Source: Aricia agestis (Eukaryota > Arthropoda > Insecta > Lepidoptera > Lycaenidae). From it: a stretch of DNA of 64,000 nucleotides. Under the pieces are notes generated by a model that did no database searches, was not told the DNA's origin, and saw only the letters and a list, made by a program, of their open reading frames with translations. A program made the position numbers and the translations under genes. Of the stretch, positions 44,517 to 55,500 are shown in pieces. Every line of letters begins with the position of its first letter. The stretch's first letter is position 1. The stretch is taken from contig NC_056408.1 in the NCBI RefSeq assembly GCF_905147365.1, forward strand, positions 12,710,001 to 12,774,000. Direction: 5' to 3'.

Positions 44517-45080
44517 AGAAGAAGTAGAAAAATTACAAGAAATATTACAATAACAGTCAAAAAGCAAAAATACTGAGAAATGACATTCATCATATATTAA
44601 TTAATATTCGATTTTACAACTGACATGCTTAAAATTGGTAAAAAAATCTTTTAATTATCGGTATAGGGTTGATTTTTCAATATTTAGATAAATGTTGCTT
44701 TAATAACGATAACATTGTCATTTGTCAGCCTGTGTAAGGAATAAAGGATTTTGTATAAAAAAGGTCACAAACACTGAGTTATAAGTATTACGGTACTTTA
44801 AATAACTCAGTGGTTACAAATTAATTTCTTAGGTAATAGTTATCTTACGATTGAAAAATCTGCCCTTAAAAAACTGTTATCCCACTTAATGTAAAATTAT
44901 AGTCAGATGTAAATGTATCAGCAGATTAAAGTATATTATTTAAATAAAAAAAAAAAAAATGCTACTACTATGATTTAATTATTTTAAAATTGCATCGAAA
45001 AGGACTTCGGCCTGTCTAATAAATAAAACCTAACCCTCTTTAATAAATAAAGAATTAAAAAATAATAATATTGGTTTAAG
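44517..45080. other. Spacer
   Basis: AT-rich; a run of A at 44947 and a possible N4 polyadenylation signal near 44740. No repeat family recognised. Confidence 0.4.
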
Positions 45081-45280
45081 ATGGAAACGAGGGAGTGATA
45101 TTCACCTACTCGCGGTTCGGCAGACCAGTGATACAGATGGGCAAGTACAGGTACAACAAGCGTAACAGCTTCACGGAGAAGGCGCGGTGGACGTGCGTGA
45201 AGGTGGGTGAGGGCTGCCGCGCTACTGTCATCACTGTCAACGATAAAATTGTCAGCCTCTGTAATTATCACAACCACTGA
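45081..45280 (+). CDS. mod(mdg4): F27: FLYWCH terminal exon
   Basis: Follows AATATTGGTTTAAG, phase-2; the polypyrimidine tract is poor, the weakest in the array. Core VIFTYSRFGRPVIQMGKYRY, SFTEKARW, W-T-C, CVKVGEGC, ATVITVNDKIVSL, YHNH, TGA. Sister of F33 and F29 by the PVIQ(M/L)GK(Y/H)R motif. Confidence 0.84.
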
Positions 45281-45780
45281 GGTGGTATATTATGTATCTT
45301 GTATGATCAACAAGTACGTTTTAAGAAAAATATTTTATTCTTTAGTTCAATTTAATAATTTTTAGATAAATATATAAATATAGATATTAGACATTTATTT
45401 CGGAATTCTAATCCAAGTGTTTTATAAGAAAAATATTTTTTTCTTCGGTTTCATTCAATAATTTTTATCTATAAATTATATTTATTTCGGGATTTCGATC
45501 CGAAGTTATGTCAGTCACATTGTACCCTTAACATTATTCGTCGGTTTTTCGGTAACGTAAACAAAATATATTTCGAGTGTGTTCTTTACTATGATCTCTA
45601 CGATGTTTTGAGTGTAATGTGTTTAAATATAGATAAATAAATCTTATCTCTAGACATCTATTAAACTTTAATTTATCTTTATTTTGATATCGATACCTAG
45701 TTTAATTAACGTTGCTCTAGTCGCGTACATTATTTTGATTATTATTTTACAATTTGTTAAGAGTGTTTATTATTGTTAAG
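45281..45780. other. Spacer F27-F28
   Basis: AT-rich, with two imperfect direct repeats (AGAAAAATATTTT, ATTTATTTCGG) around 45330 and 45430. No gene. Confidence 0.4.
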
Positions 45781-45986
45781 GTCTGGAAGGATTAGAGCCG
45801 ATAATGACGACGTCGCGGAGTGGCAATCCAATAATACAGATAGGGAGCTACCGCTACTACAGGTGGAGCGGTTGCATGGGGCCCAGGGCGCGGTGGATCT
45901 GTACCAAGGTCAAGGCCGGCTGTCCCGCCGTACTCATCACAGTCGATGGTATCATCACTGTTATTAAAAATCAACACACGCATTAG
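45781..45986 (+). CDS. mod(mdg4): F28: FLYWCH terminal exon
   Basis: Follows TTTATTATTGTTAAG, phase-2. Core EPIMTTSRSGNPIIQIGSYR, CMGPRARW, W-I-C, CTKVKAGC, PAVLITVDGIITV, QHTH, TAG. Ser replaces the aromatic/aliphatic residue in SRxG. The CPA start after the second Cys (Pro for Arg) is shared with F33. Confidence 0.85.
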
Positions 45987-46213
45987 ACCTCTTATGAATA
46001 TTGATTTTATTCACCTAATATCTTTGTCAGTATTAAAACATTGGTTCTTAATTATTATAAGAAATTATTAGTAAGTATATATTAATAAATACCGTTAAAT
46101 GAAGAAATATATTAATACAATTGAAGATATTATGCTCATTTACAAGAATTTGCATAAAAAAAGATTAAATTAAATTAATGTTGTGAAGCTTATGACATAC
46201 TTCATTGCCTGGA

Positions 46214-46248
46214 TGTGATACAGCTGGGTAAGCATTGATACATGAAGA
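46214..46248 (+). pseudogene. P5: FLYWCH exon remnant related to F29
   Basis: TGATACAGCTGGGTAAGCAT matches the F29 segment coding VIQLGKH at 20 of 20 bases, and the match continues about 14 bases with two mismatches. The rest of the module is gone, while a piece of F29's 3' flank (AATAAATAAATG, TGATTATGG-like) reappears at about 47013-47058. Confidence 0.65.
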
Positions 46249-46427
46249 CGGTGTTGGCGAAATAATAATGCTATACGTAACGTTAAAACAACGTGAAGTT
46301 AGCGAGCATGAAAGCAGTGCCGCTCTCCCCACCGTTCAACGTGCGCCCAACTTCAGTGCATACTGCATCCCCTCCCGTTACGTCGTCTCTCCATTGGAGA
46401 GCTCGTGGCAGTCTCTACTGCATCGCC

Positions 46428-46552
46428 TAAGCGCGCGTTCAGACGTGCGCGTTTTCTGCGCGTTTTTTGCTCGCGCGGATTCAGCACATGTGAAATTGCT
46501 ATGAATGATGAATCCGCGCGAGTAGAAAACGCGCTCGTCTGAACTCGCGCTA
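46428..46552. repeat. GC-rich hairpin element
   Basis: TAAGCGCGCGTTCAGACG on the left mirrors CGTCTGAACTCGCGCTA on the right, with GCTCGCGCGGATTCA and its inverse inside. About 125 bp. Confidence 0.75.
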
Positions 46553-47260
46553 AGTGTTAACTTGTGCTGTGCTCTAGAATTCCACTAGAATTTTAGACTC
46601 ATAAGTCAATTATTTTAAAATTTAAAGTGACATTTAGTATTTAAAATATAAAAGTGCTGGTTATGCAATATTTAGTCGGTGAAGTTGTTTTGTGAGTGTC
46701 AATAATAAAATAAGTGATTGGTGTAAACTTGTTCTTTTATTAACACTATAATATAAGATTAGATAACCCGGTGAATTTGATACTAATATAAACTCTTCCT
46801 GAACTTACACGAATTTTATTCTAAGACTAAAATTAGCTCATTTGGCTTAGCCATTTTCAAGTTTTAGCGAGATTAAGAAAATTTAAATAAAAATTCAATT
46901 TATTTTTTTTGGATTGTTACTGGTATAATTATTATGTTTCTATTGGGTGTCATCGGTTGCCTGAAAAATAACATAACATGAGTTATCATTCAAAATTACT
47001 ACGAATTGTGTTAGATAAAGACAATAAGTAATAAATAAATGAGATAATTATGATTTTATGGTAAGTCGCCCGGGAACCGTACATTTTTTCCGGGATAAAA
47101 AGTATCCTATGTCCTTTCCCGCGACCCAAAGTATCTCTATACTAAATTTTAGTAAAATCGGTTCAGTGGTTTGGGCTGAAGAGGTAGCAGGCAGACAGAC
47201 ATACAGACACACTTTCGCATTTATAATATTAGTATATTATTTAACAGATATATTAAACAA

Positions 47261-47318
47261 ATTGCCGATCCGGGCATCCGCATGGGTCATACCCATACGG
47301 ATGCCCGGATCGGCAATT
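47261..47318. repeat. Strong hairpin followed by poly-T
   Basis: ATTGCCGATCCGGGCATCCG pairs with CGGATGCCCGGATCGGCAAT; total stem about 26 bp, loop about 4-6, then eight T. Not a bacterial terminator context. Confidence 0.8.
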
Positions 47319-47677
47319 TTTTTTAGTTCCCAGCATTGTTCTCATAGAAAAAGTTGTTCATTTTGACGGGCTCATTTGATGATTTCAAGGATAACGGTGT
47401 TTACACTAACACACTGTATATAATATGTAATTGTGTTCTTTAATTTTTAGGGTTCGGCAGCCAAATGGCAAAAATCGAAACTGTTATAGCTTCGTTATGT
47501 CCGTCTGTCTGTCTGTCCGTCCGTCCAAATGTCACCGCCACTTTTCTCTGAAACTATAAAAACTATACTTTTTAAACTTGGTAAGTATTCTTGGTGGTCT
47601 AAGGTGACTTGCATTAAGATTTTTTTCAGAAATATTTTGTTTTGGGAATTTTAAGTGACATATTAACGATATTTCAG

Positions 47678-47868
47678 AGGCCGTGTTTATGACGTCACGC
47701 CAAGGTAACCCCGTGATACAGCTGGGTAAGCATCGATACAGGAAGTGGGCGGGCAGCAAAGGGGCGAAGGTCCGATGGGTCTGCAACAAGGACAACTACG
47801 GATGTTCGGCCAAACTGATTACCTACGACAACGTCATTATATACTCAACTGGTGATCACAACCATTGA
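47678..47868 (+). CDS. mod(mdg4): F29: FLYWCH terminal exon
   Basis: Follows TTAACGATATTTCAG, phase-2. Core AVFMTSRQGNPVIQLGKHRY, RKWAGSKGAKVRW, W-V-C, CNKDNYGC, AKLITYDNVIIYS, DHNH, TGA. Shares CNKD..GC with F30 just downstream. AATAATAAATAAATG about 60 bases after the stop. Confidence 0.88.
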
Positions 47869-48114
47869 AAGAATAATATGATTGTTTGTAAAAACTGCTT
47901 GTTGAAAATTAGAACTGTGTTAGATGAAGTCAATAATAAATAAATGGGGTGATTATGGTTTTCCAATAATCGTTTGTGAATTATTTGGCAACGTTAAAAT
48001 ATATTGATTATAAATTATAATGCATAAAAATGGACTAGCTTTCTTACGGATATCACTTTTTAAGTTAGAATGCATAATATAGAATGAGCCTTCTAATGTT
48101 AGAGCAAATTTCAG

Positions 48115-48305
48115 ATGTCCTATATGTGCAAAGCCAAATCGGGACGCACCGTGTCCTCACGTTAGGGGGCCATCGGTTCAGACGATGGTACACTCGAGGC
48201 CCGAATGTTACCTGGTACTGTAACAAGGACAGATTGGGCTGCCGTATGAGGGTGTACACTGTTGATGACCACGTCGTCAGGATTGCAGGGAAACACAAAC
48301 ATTAG
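48115..48305 (+). CDS. mod(mdg4): F30: FLYWCH terminal exon
   Basis: Follows AGAGCAAATTTCAG, phase-2. Core VLYVQSQIGTHRVLTLGGHR, RRWYTRGPNVTW (Thr before Trp, where a basic residue is usual one or two places earlier), W-Y-C, CNKDRLGC, MRVYTVDDHVVRI, KHKH, TAG. GTHRV replaces the normal GxPV start. Possible AATAAA near 48413. Confidence 0.85.
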
Positions 48306-49539
48306 TCATCATTGGGTGGTTCGGCGTACCACCCGGATTAGTTTCCGTAATGGTACGATGGTAGGCGTCGTAGACTTTAAAGAAAGCTCAGCTACTTTGT
48401 AAGCTATTCCGAAATAAAACTTTTTTGTTTGTTTGTTACAAATTACAATAATATGTAATTATAAAAGCGTTTGAATAACAATATCCGGAGAAGTATAATT
48501 CTACCTGTCTACGCAGTGTGGAAGTATTTTTAAGCTAGATTTTACCCGCAGTTTCATTGCTCCGACATTTGTTTTTCGCGCCTTACATTTTCCAGAGACT
48601 GTTTTAAAACTTTTGTATGAACTTTTCCAAAACATTTTTACTGCCTTGACGAGTCGATCAAAGTGTACTTATTATTTTAAGTACGTTTCGTTCGTATTAT
48701 AGAGCGTTTCGTTGATTTTTTGAGCTATATTATTATGACTTTGTAGATCGTAAGGACCCTGAGCCATGTAAGGCCATGTTCCTTTGAAGGCCAACTGTTA
48801 AAAAGTCGTAGTTATCGTCATGGTAAGACATATTCTTTCTACTACATACTTAGATCCATCAAACTTAAGGCCACAAACGCGGCGGCGAGTCGATCGTGCC
48901 GCAATTGTGGCAGTGAGATCTCACTGTTTGTAGAGTTTGGTTGTCGAGGCTACAATTGTAATTTCCGCACCCTAAAAAACTATATTTTTTAGTTACATAA
49001 CCTATATCTATCACAAATTTAATTACAGGGCATTGTCGTATAGGGATATATGTATAGTACTAATAAAAGAAAATCTACTTATGCCTCGATTTAAGTTAAA
49101 ATATTGGTAATGTTCCTAACATTACCAGGCCGGTGGTTCCTTATAAGGCCCAACCAAAGACTTGATAGTTGGCCTTGCTAGGGAGCATGAACTTTACAAG
49201 GAACATCTAAAAATCATTAACATATAAACAATTATTTTTAGTTATAAATGCGTACTATAAGAATTAAAATAATATTGTTTTTTATAACATCTTTACTTAT
49301 TAAGATTATTAAACTTATACGATGCATATTGAACATTTTGGCCTTATTAAGAACGGGCCCATAAGAAGGCCATTTAAGATAAAATTTTGATTGCATTATA
49401 AAACGCATAGGCATTTAGTTAAAAGATGTCAATGTCAAACTCATTACTACTATTTTTAAAGAATTTCCATTAATATACTCTTAGTTAAAAGATGATGTTC
49501 AAGCAATGCTCGTTATAGTTTTTTTAAATGATATAAATA
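48306..49539. other. Gap before the Tc1-like element
   Basis: AT-rich. Motifs with AAGGCC (48765-48800, 49130-49200) recur near 51540-51775 beyond the Tc1-like element, hinting at an older repeat that the Tc1 element entered. No gene supported. Confidence 0.4.
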
Positions 49540-51262
49540 CAGTCGTGGTCAACTAATTAGGGACAGTTAAGGCACCAAGCAATATTAACTATTCAAGTCC
49601 TTTTATTATCACCTATATTCGATATCAGTGTCTGTTACTTTATAAACATATTAACTGATAGTGCTCTAGTTCTTCGTATAAAATAAATAAATACATACTA
49701 CTCGTATATAACCTCACCAAAACACATCTTTACTACAACAAATATAAATATGATACAAAAGATCTTGCCACCTAATTAGGGACATCTAGTTTTTGCCTTG
49801 TAAACTAAAAAAAATAATAAAAAGTCATAGCTTTTCTTTCGCGTTTTCTTAATTCTGGCGCTAATTTAAAAAGCATGATCGTTATTGTGTGTCTTGTAAA
49901 CTCAATAAAATAAATAAAAATTTGGGCCGAAAAAAGAGTTGTGACGCAACAATGTTCAATTTTACCAACGTGGGTGGCCGTACAAGAAAATAGCAGTAGA
50001 TCATTTGGAATGTTCCAAAAACATGGTCTACGATGCCGTGGCATATTTCAAAACGCATAACACCACTGAAAGTGTGCATAGAAAGAAGAGACCAAGAAAA
50101 ACCACCCCACAAGATGATCGCAGAATGATTGTTCTCGCGAAAAGAGACCCCTTTAAGGGTTCCGTTCATATCAAGAGCGAAGTTTTTGGGCCAGAATCGA
50201 ATGCTGGAGTATCAGCGAGGACTGTCAGAAGGCGGCTAGTGGAGGTAAAACTTGTAAGAAGAGTTACACGGAACGTTACTGAAGAAAGAACACAAACAAG
50301 CAAAATTGGCGTTCGCAAGGAAATATGGAGATTGGACTGTTGCTCATTGGAAAAATGTGCTACTTCCGACGAGACCAAGATAAATTTGATTTCATCAGAT
50401 GCCAGACAATATGTGCAACGGCCAAAAAAGTAGGCCATTAATCCAAAATATACAAAGAAGCAGGTGATAAAACATGGAGGAGGCAATATTAAAATCTGGG
50501 GATGTTTTTCAGGACATGGAGTAGGGCCTATAAAACAAATTGAAGGAAGACCAGTTTCAATAAAAACAAATATTAGCATACTGTATGCTGAAGAAGTGTT
50601 GCCAGGATTGTGGACGTTCGAACACGATAAAGACCCAAAACATAAGGCGCAGTCCGTCAAATCGTTCCTAGCGTAGCAGTCAGTGACGGTACTAGATTGG
50701 CCTGTACACGGACCAGACCTAAGCCCAATTGAACACTTATGGTACGAAGCCACGAAAAAAATTGCAACTCGACGTACTGCTACTAAAAATCAGCTTTACG
50801 AGCAATTCCAAGCTGTTTGTAATAATATTCCTTTAGAAACTTGCAATAATTTGATTGCATCGACGCCACGTCAAAATATGGTTTTAACCAACAAAGGAAA
50901 CCATACCGGTTATTAGAATGTCAGTTTTTTATTTTGTTTTTTGTTAAATTTTATTAATTAACATTTTAATATAATAACCATTTAAATATTTCCCAGCATA
51001 TTTAATTTTGTAGTCAAAATTTGACATGTCCCTAAACAGTCCACGTATCAGTCAATAATGAAAAATAGCAGTAAAGTATTTACCTAAAAAATAGCGATGG
51101 CAAGTATTTCCTTTTCTGACCACAAAATATTAAGAGTGCTAGTCAATTTACTTGCTGTCAATGGTAAAAACTTCAAAGCTAGTTTGAGAAATGGTTTCTC
51201 GGCCTTTTGACAAACACATGCGTTTTCGTGATATAGCGTCCCTAATTAGTTGGCCACGACTG
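49540..51262. mobile_element. Tc1-like transposon, 1.72 kb
   Basis: TIRs CAGTCGTGGTCAACTAATTA and TAATTAGTTGGCCACGACTG sit immediately inside TA dinucleotides at both ends, the target site expected for Tc1/mariner elements. It encodes the broken transposase below. Inserted in the F30-F31 spacer. Confidence 0.9.
49930..50916 (+). pseudogene. Degenerate Tc1-like transposase
   Basis: N-terminal helix-turn-helix part (QRGWPYKKIAVDHLECSKN), a second DNA-binding part (SARTVRRRLVEVKLVRR), then the DDE-type core: SDETKINL, HGGGNIKIWGCFSGHGVG, the second Asp in EHDKDPKHKA and DLSPIEHLWYE. Frame moves between about 50330 and 50385 (DWTVAHWKNVLL is in another frame), and TAG codons interrupt at about 50431 and 50674. 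No plausible initiator ATG survives. Non-autonomous now. Confidence 0.85.
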
Positions 51263-51800
51263 TATATTGAGCGTTTAATGTGTTGCTTAATTGAAAGAAA
51301 TTATAATGTCGTTTTACGGCGGTTTCCAATATTTGATCTATGTCTGGTTTTGCCCTACTAGAGATAGGAATAGCTCACATTAGACATTAGAGACATATAT
51401 TTCATGTCAATTATGAGCTATTCCTATCTCTAGTAGGGCAAAACCAGAGATAGATCAAATATTGGGAACGGCCGTTAGTAAAAGCAAATAAATAAATACT
51501 TGTAACTCTATTTTAAGTTAAACGACTGATGTATAATATTTGCCTTGTTTGGAGCTGTGTTCCTTGCAAGGCCACTTGGAAGAGCTTAACAAAACTTTAG
51601 TTTATTAAATGGCTATTGAAGCTAGGTTAAAAAGAGATTTATAATATGATACCTTATAAAAATAGAGCATTACTTGATAATTTGTTTTCTTAATTTATTT
51701 AGTTAATAAACGAATAACAAGCATTTTCCCGTTAGAGTGGCCTTACATGGCATACCTTACATACGAGGGTCCTTAGATGACTTATTTCAATTCCTTTCAG
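51263..51800. other. Spacer with hairpin MITE
   Basis: Inverted repeat at 51316-51477; the remainder is AT-rich and leads to the F31 acceptor. Confidence 0.5.
51316..51477. repeat. Hairpin MITE, about 60-bp arms
   Basis: ACGGCGGTTTCCAATATTTG at left, inverse CAAATATTGGGAACGGCCGT at right; inner arms TTTTGCCCTACTAGAGATAG and mirror. About 160 bp. Confidence 0.85.
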
Positions 51801-51994
51801 GAGAGGTAGTTTTTGATAGATCTCGCAACGGCAATCCAGTGCTTCAGATAGGCGGTTACAGGTTTAGAAGAATAGCGAGCAATCTCGATTCAAGAATTAA
51901 GTGGAGGTGCAACGGCAGTAAGAGAGGTTGTACAGCGAGGGTCTGGACCTACGACAATTCCCTGTTGAAGAGTGCAGGAGTGCACAACCACTGA
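51801..51994 (+). CDS. mod(mdg4): F31: FLYWCH terminal exon
   Basis: Follows CAATTCCTTTCAG, phase-2. Core EVVFDRSRNGNPVLQIGGYR, FRRIASNLDSRIKW, W-R-C, CNGSKRGC, ARVWTYDNSLLKS, VHNH, TGA. Pairs with F32 (GNPVLQ(I/L)G(G/R)YR, VWT, VHNH), 350 bases downstream. AATAAAG near 52113. Confidence 0.88.
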
Positions 51995-52345
51995 CTCACC
52001 GGCGCATTGGTTGCGAGTTGTGACTGTCATCCGCGTGCCATTCTGCATACTGCTGCAAAACATTCCACGATAACGTCCAAGTGATAATTTTATGAAATAA
52101 TGGTTGTTAGATAATAAAGTAGTTGATGTATATTCAAGTTACTCATTTATTTGTTTAGTTTTGGACTATTATTATTAACATCAAAAATAAATTTGTTGTT
52201 GTCTGTGGATACCTAGTAGCTAATCATGAAAAAGACCGATTTAAAATCAAATTTTTGTGTATGGTGCAGTTTTTTTCGAGATAGATTAATTATTATAACT
52301 GAACTTGATAAAAGAAATCTAACCAACTTATAAACCATTTTTCAG

Positions 52346-52545
52346 GGCTCGAATTAATTTTCGATACGTCCCGACGTGGGAATCCGGTGCTTCAACTGGG
52401 CAGGTACCGGTACCGGACCTCGTGCCGAGGGTTCAAGGGCGACAAAATGAGGTGGACCTGCAACCACAGCAACAACGGGTGTCTGGTCAAGGTGTGGACC
52501 ATCGGCGCTGAAGTTATCAAGTACATCGGTGTACACAACCATTAG
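52346..52545 (+). CDS. mod(mdg4): F32: FLYWCH terminal exon
   Basis: Follows AAACCATTTTTCAG, phase-2. Core LELIFDTSRRGNPVLQLGRY, CRGFKGDKMRW, W-T-C, CNHSNNGC, LVKVWTIGAEVIKY, VHNH, TAG. Leu replaces the usual Arg/Ser just after the second Cys. Tandem sister of F31. Confidence 0.87.
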
Positions 52546-52770
52546 CATGGGGCGTGTTAGCTACACTTCAATTAATGCTAGGCCAGGTAGTAAGGTCCAA
52601 AGCAGAAGTTCTAAAAAAGCCTACACATACCCAATTGAACTCTTCCAAAGCCTTCGACTAAACTAGAAAAAAACTAAAGTAAACCTATGATGCTTTAACT
52701 ATAGATACCTAGTAGACAGCGGCAACTTAGTGTTCCAAAATAGGTAAAGCTTTTACTGAATGAGCTTGAT

Positions 52771-52936
52771 TTAGGCCGGTATAAATAGTCAGTAGGTACT
52801 TAAGATGCGACCCGGTCTCAAAACGCGGTTCGGCTCTGTGATTGGTCCAAATTTTGACAGCCAACCTATCACAGAGCCTGAACCGTGTCTTAAGACCGAG
52901 ATGCATCTTGAGTAGTGACTATTTATACCGGCCTAA
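52771..52936. repeat. MITE with TTAGGCCGGTATAAATAGTC ends
   Basis: Left TTAGGCCGGTATAAATAGTC and right GACTATTTATACCGGCCTAA are exact inverses; the inner arms (GGCTCTGTGATTGG, mirror CCTATCACAGAGCC) also pair. 166 bp. Confidence 0.85.
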
Positions 52937-53995
52937 AAGTAATTTTTTGTCAGAATACTCAGCTTTATTTCAACAGACTAGACATATAAAGTATTTAACA
53001 AATATCATGTTAACTGTTTTGAAACGCCATCATTCCATCGTCAAGTTGCACCTCCTTTGGTCTTGCTTCGCTGTAAAATTGTACCAGTTTGTGTATTGGA
53101 AAAATTGGAAATTTGAAATCTGAATATTAGAAAATACAAAAATTACGTTGTATTAGGTATATTGTACGAGTATGTATTATTATATGTGTGGTGCTACATC
53201 TTTTACTGGGGTCTTGATTGTTGACGAGAATAATTGTTGTCGAGTTAGCGGAGCTTAAAAATAGTTAAAAAATTATAATATTATCATTTTAAGCTGGCCT
53301 ATATTATTGTCTCTCATTAACCACTGAAAATTCATTACATTAAATTATTTTATTTTGTAATGTCTTTGTTATTATTGAGGTGTTTAATTTTGTCATAAAA
53401 ATACTATGATTTTTTTAAATAAGTAGGTACATATTAGTAGGTATCTTGATGAAATTTAAATTAATTGAGTTTGTAACCGACGTATATTTTCGTTATCATT
53501 CCAGTATTTTATAAGTACTTTTAATAGTATAATTATGACACTTTATGCGATAAAACTGATTGGTCTGATATTTGCAATATAATAAAATAACTTTAGTATT
53601 ATAAAATAAGGATCTTAAATATTATGGTTTTAAACTACAAATATTGTTTAAATTATGAATGAAGAATATTTTTATAATATATTAAGTACTAGGCTGTTTC
53701 TATAGGTCGTAGGAAATTAATAGTAATATTATAATATTATATTTAGTGTTGATTTACCTTACGTAAGCTACAATGGTGATTATGTAGATAGAAATAAATT
53801 TAATTGTATCGTGTCTATTCAATAATGTAACATAAAATATACTAAGTATAAGTATAATTTTATTTTCCATGATATCATACACTCCTGAGTTTAATTTTTT
53901 AAACCCAATCTAAAAAACAGTGGTCGTTAACACGAAAATAGAGATAAGTAGGTATACTCATAATATGCCATTATATTTCTGTTTAATAGGTATAA

Positions 53996-54164
53996 GCTGC
54001 ATTTCCACCGGAGATGAGTTAAGCTGCGTTGCGAGGAATGCGTTTTACAAGAACCAATAAAATCGTTGCGCTGAACGTGGTCAGGCAAATGAAGCGTTTC
54101 TATTGGTTCTTAAAAACACATTCCTCGCAACGCAGCTTAGCTTAGCTCCGGTGAAAACGCAGCC
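53996..54164. repeat. MITE with AGCTGC/GCAGCC ends
   Basis: CACCGGAG..AAGCTGCGTTGCGAGGAATG on the left mirrors CATTCCTCGCAACGCAGCTT..CTCCGGTG on the right. About 170 bp, non-coding. Confidence 0.8.
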
Positions 54165-54950
54165 TGGAGGTAAAATTTACGGAGCTATTTGAAATATTTG
54201 AAGAAATGTTTATCTATTAAGGAAAAAAAAATGTTGTCTATAATATATTGATATATAATAATATATCAATATCCTGTCGAAAGCTGTTTCAGAAATAAAC
54301 TATTTTTTATCTTCTTGCTCTTTAATTTTGCCTGATGCAATATTCTTATATTATACAGTCTGTCAAGAAAGAGTAGACGCCGAAATAAATTTTCCATACT
54401 TACATAAAATCACGATCAAACGGTAGTTCACGAAAAACGTTTGTACACTATTAATACTAGCTATTTGACCGAGCTTTGCTCGGTATTCGATAAAACACGA
54501 ATAAAATGACATTTTCTAAAAATGATTCCTAGCTAGATCTAGATAGCCCCTGAAACCCCCTATATACTAAATTTCATGAAAATCGTTGGAGCCGATTCCG
54601 AGATTCCAATTATATATATACATTTTATTTAATCATTTATTGTGCACAAGAAACATTTACAAATAATATTTACACACAGTAAGACGACACAAAGGATCTG
54701 CTTATTTATTATAGAAATCTCTTCCAGCAGCCCCACGGAGAGAGATTGGATTGCATTATACATATTATATACAAGAATTGCTCGTTTAAAAGATATAAGA
54801 TTAACGCTCTGACACATTTTTTATTTGCAAGAATAAGGTTTCTGTACTTTTTATGTGATTTTAAAAATAACGTTCGGCGTCTATTCTTTTTTGACGAGCT
54901 ATAACTCTTTTACTTAATTTGGAGATCACCTATTCTCTTCTACTTTCCAG

Positions 54951-55141
54951 AACTCATCTTCTCGACGTCGCGGTTCGGCAGGCCGGTGATCCAGATGGGC
55001 AAATATCGGTTCAACATGTGGAGCGGCAGCAAAGGCAGGATTCGCGTCAGGTGGATCTGCGTCAAGGTCCGCTCCGGCTGCCCCGCCACCCTGGTGACAG
55101 TTGACAACGTCATCATCAAACAGATACCTCATAATCACTGA
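54951..55141 (+). CDS. mod(mdg4): F33: FLYWCH terminal exon
   Basis: Follows CTTCTACTTTCCAG, phase-2. Core LIFSTSRFGRPVIQMGKYRF, MWSGSKGRIRVRW, W-I-C, CVKVRSGC, PATLVTVDNVIIK, PHNH, TGA. Resembles F27 (GRPVIQMGKYR) and F28 (CPA). AATAAAG near 55463. Highly GC-rich. Confidence 0.88.
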
Positions 55142-55500
55142 CAATGTATAACTAGATAGGATATTTTAAATTAACATAAGTATTATAATATAAGAATGAA
55201 ACGTCACATTGCTAATGAGAAGAGGACTTGACCACTTTTAAGCGGGTGCTTTGCCATGCGTCTTTTTTTATTACAATAATATAACTAGAGTCGGCTATGG
55301 GCTTTTCGCCCATATCCTTTGTCGCTTTTTATATAATTTGTTCATGTGCCAAGTTTACAAATTCCTCCTAATTTCCTGTAAGTCCATCAACGTCTTAGGA
55401 CTTTTTGAATACATTTTATAATATATTATACATATAGAATACTGCCTTACTCAACTGTAATAACTATAAATAAAGAAAAATACAATTATATAATATTATA

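Larger units (their letters stand above)
45987..47677. other. Gap with exon remnant and hairpins
   Basis: FLYWCH remnant P5 at 46214-46248, hairpin at 46428-46552, repeat tail 47062-47235 (ends CACTTTCGCATTTATAATAT), strong hairpin at 47261-47318 and a partial GGGTT-type repeat at 47447-47640. No intact gene. Confidence 0.55.
52546..54950. other. Long gap with two MITEs and a repeat relic
   Basis: TIR elements at 52771-52936 and 53996-54164; relic 54463-54613 is the reverse of about 21700-21860. Otherwise strongly AT-rich. Frames 52842-53123 and 54629-54817 are unsupported. Confidence 0.5.

Noticed and set aside
47261..47324. Rho-independent terminator
   Set aside because: The window is eukaryotic; the hairpin-plus-T pattern is reported as a structure only.
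50166..50753. 195-codon minus-strand frame
   Set aside because: Antisense of the Tc1-like transposase; translation has no family features.
54926..55144. Minus-strand frames opposite F33 and similar frames opposite many other modules
   Set aside because: FLYWCH exons are GC-rich, so antisense frames stay open by composition; none has an acceptor or domain.
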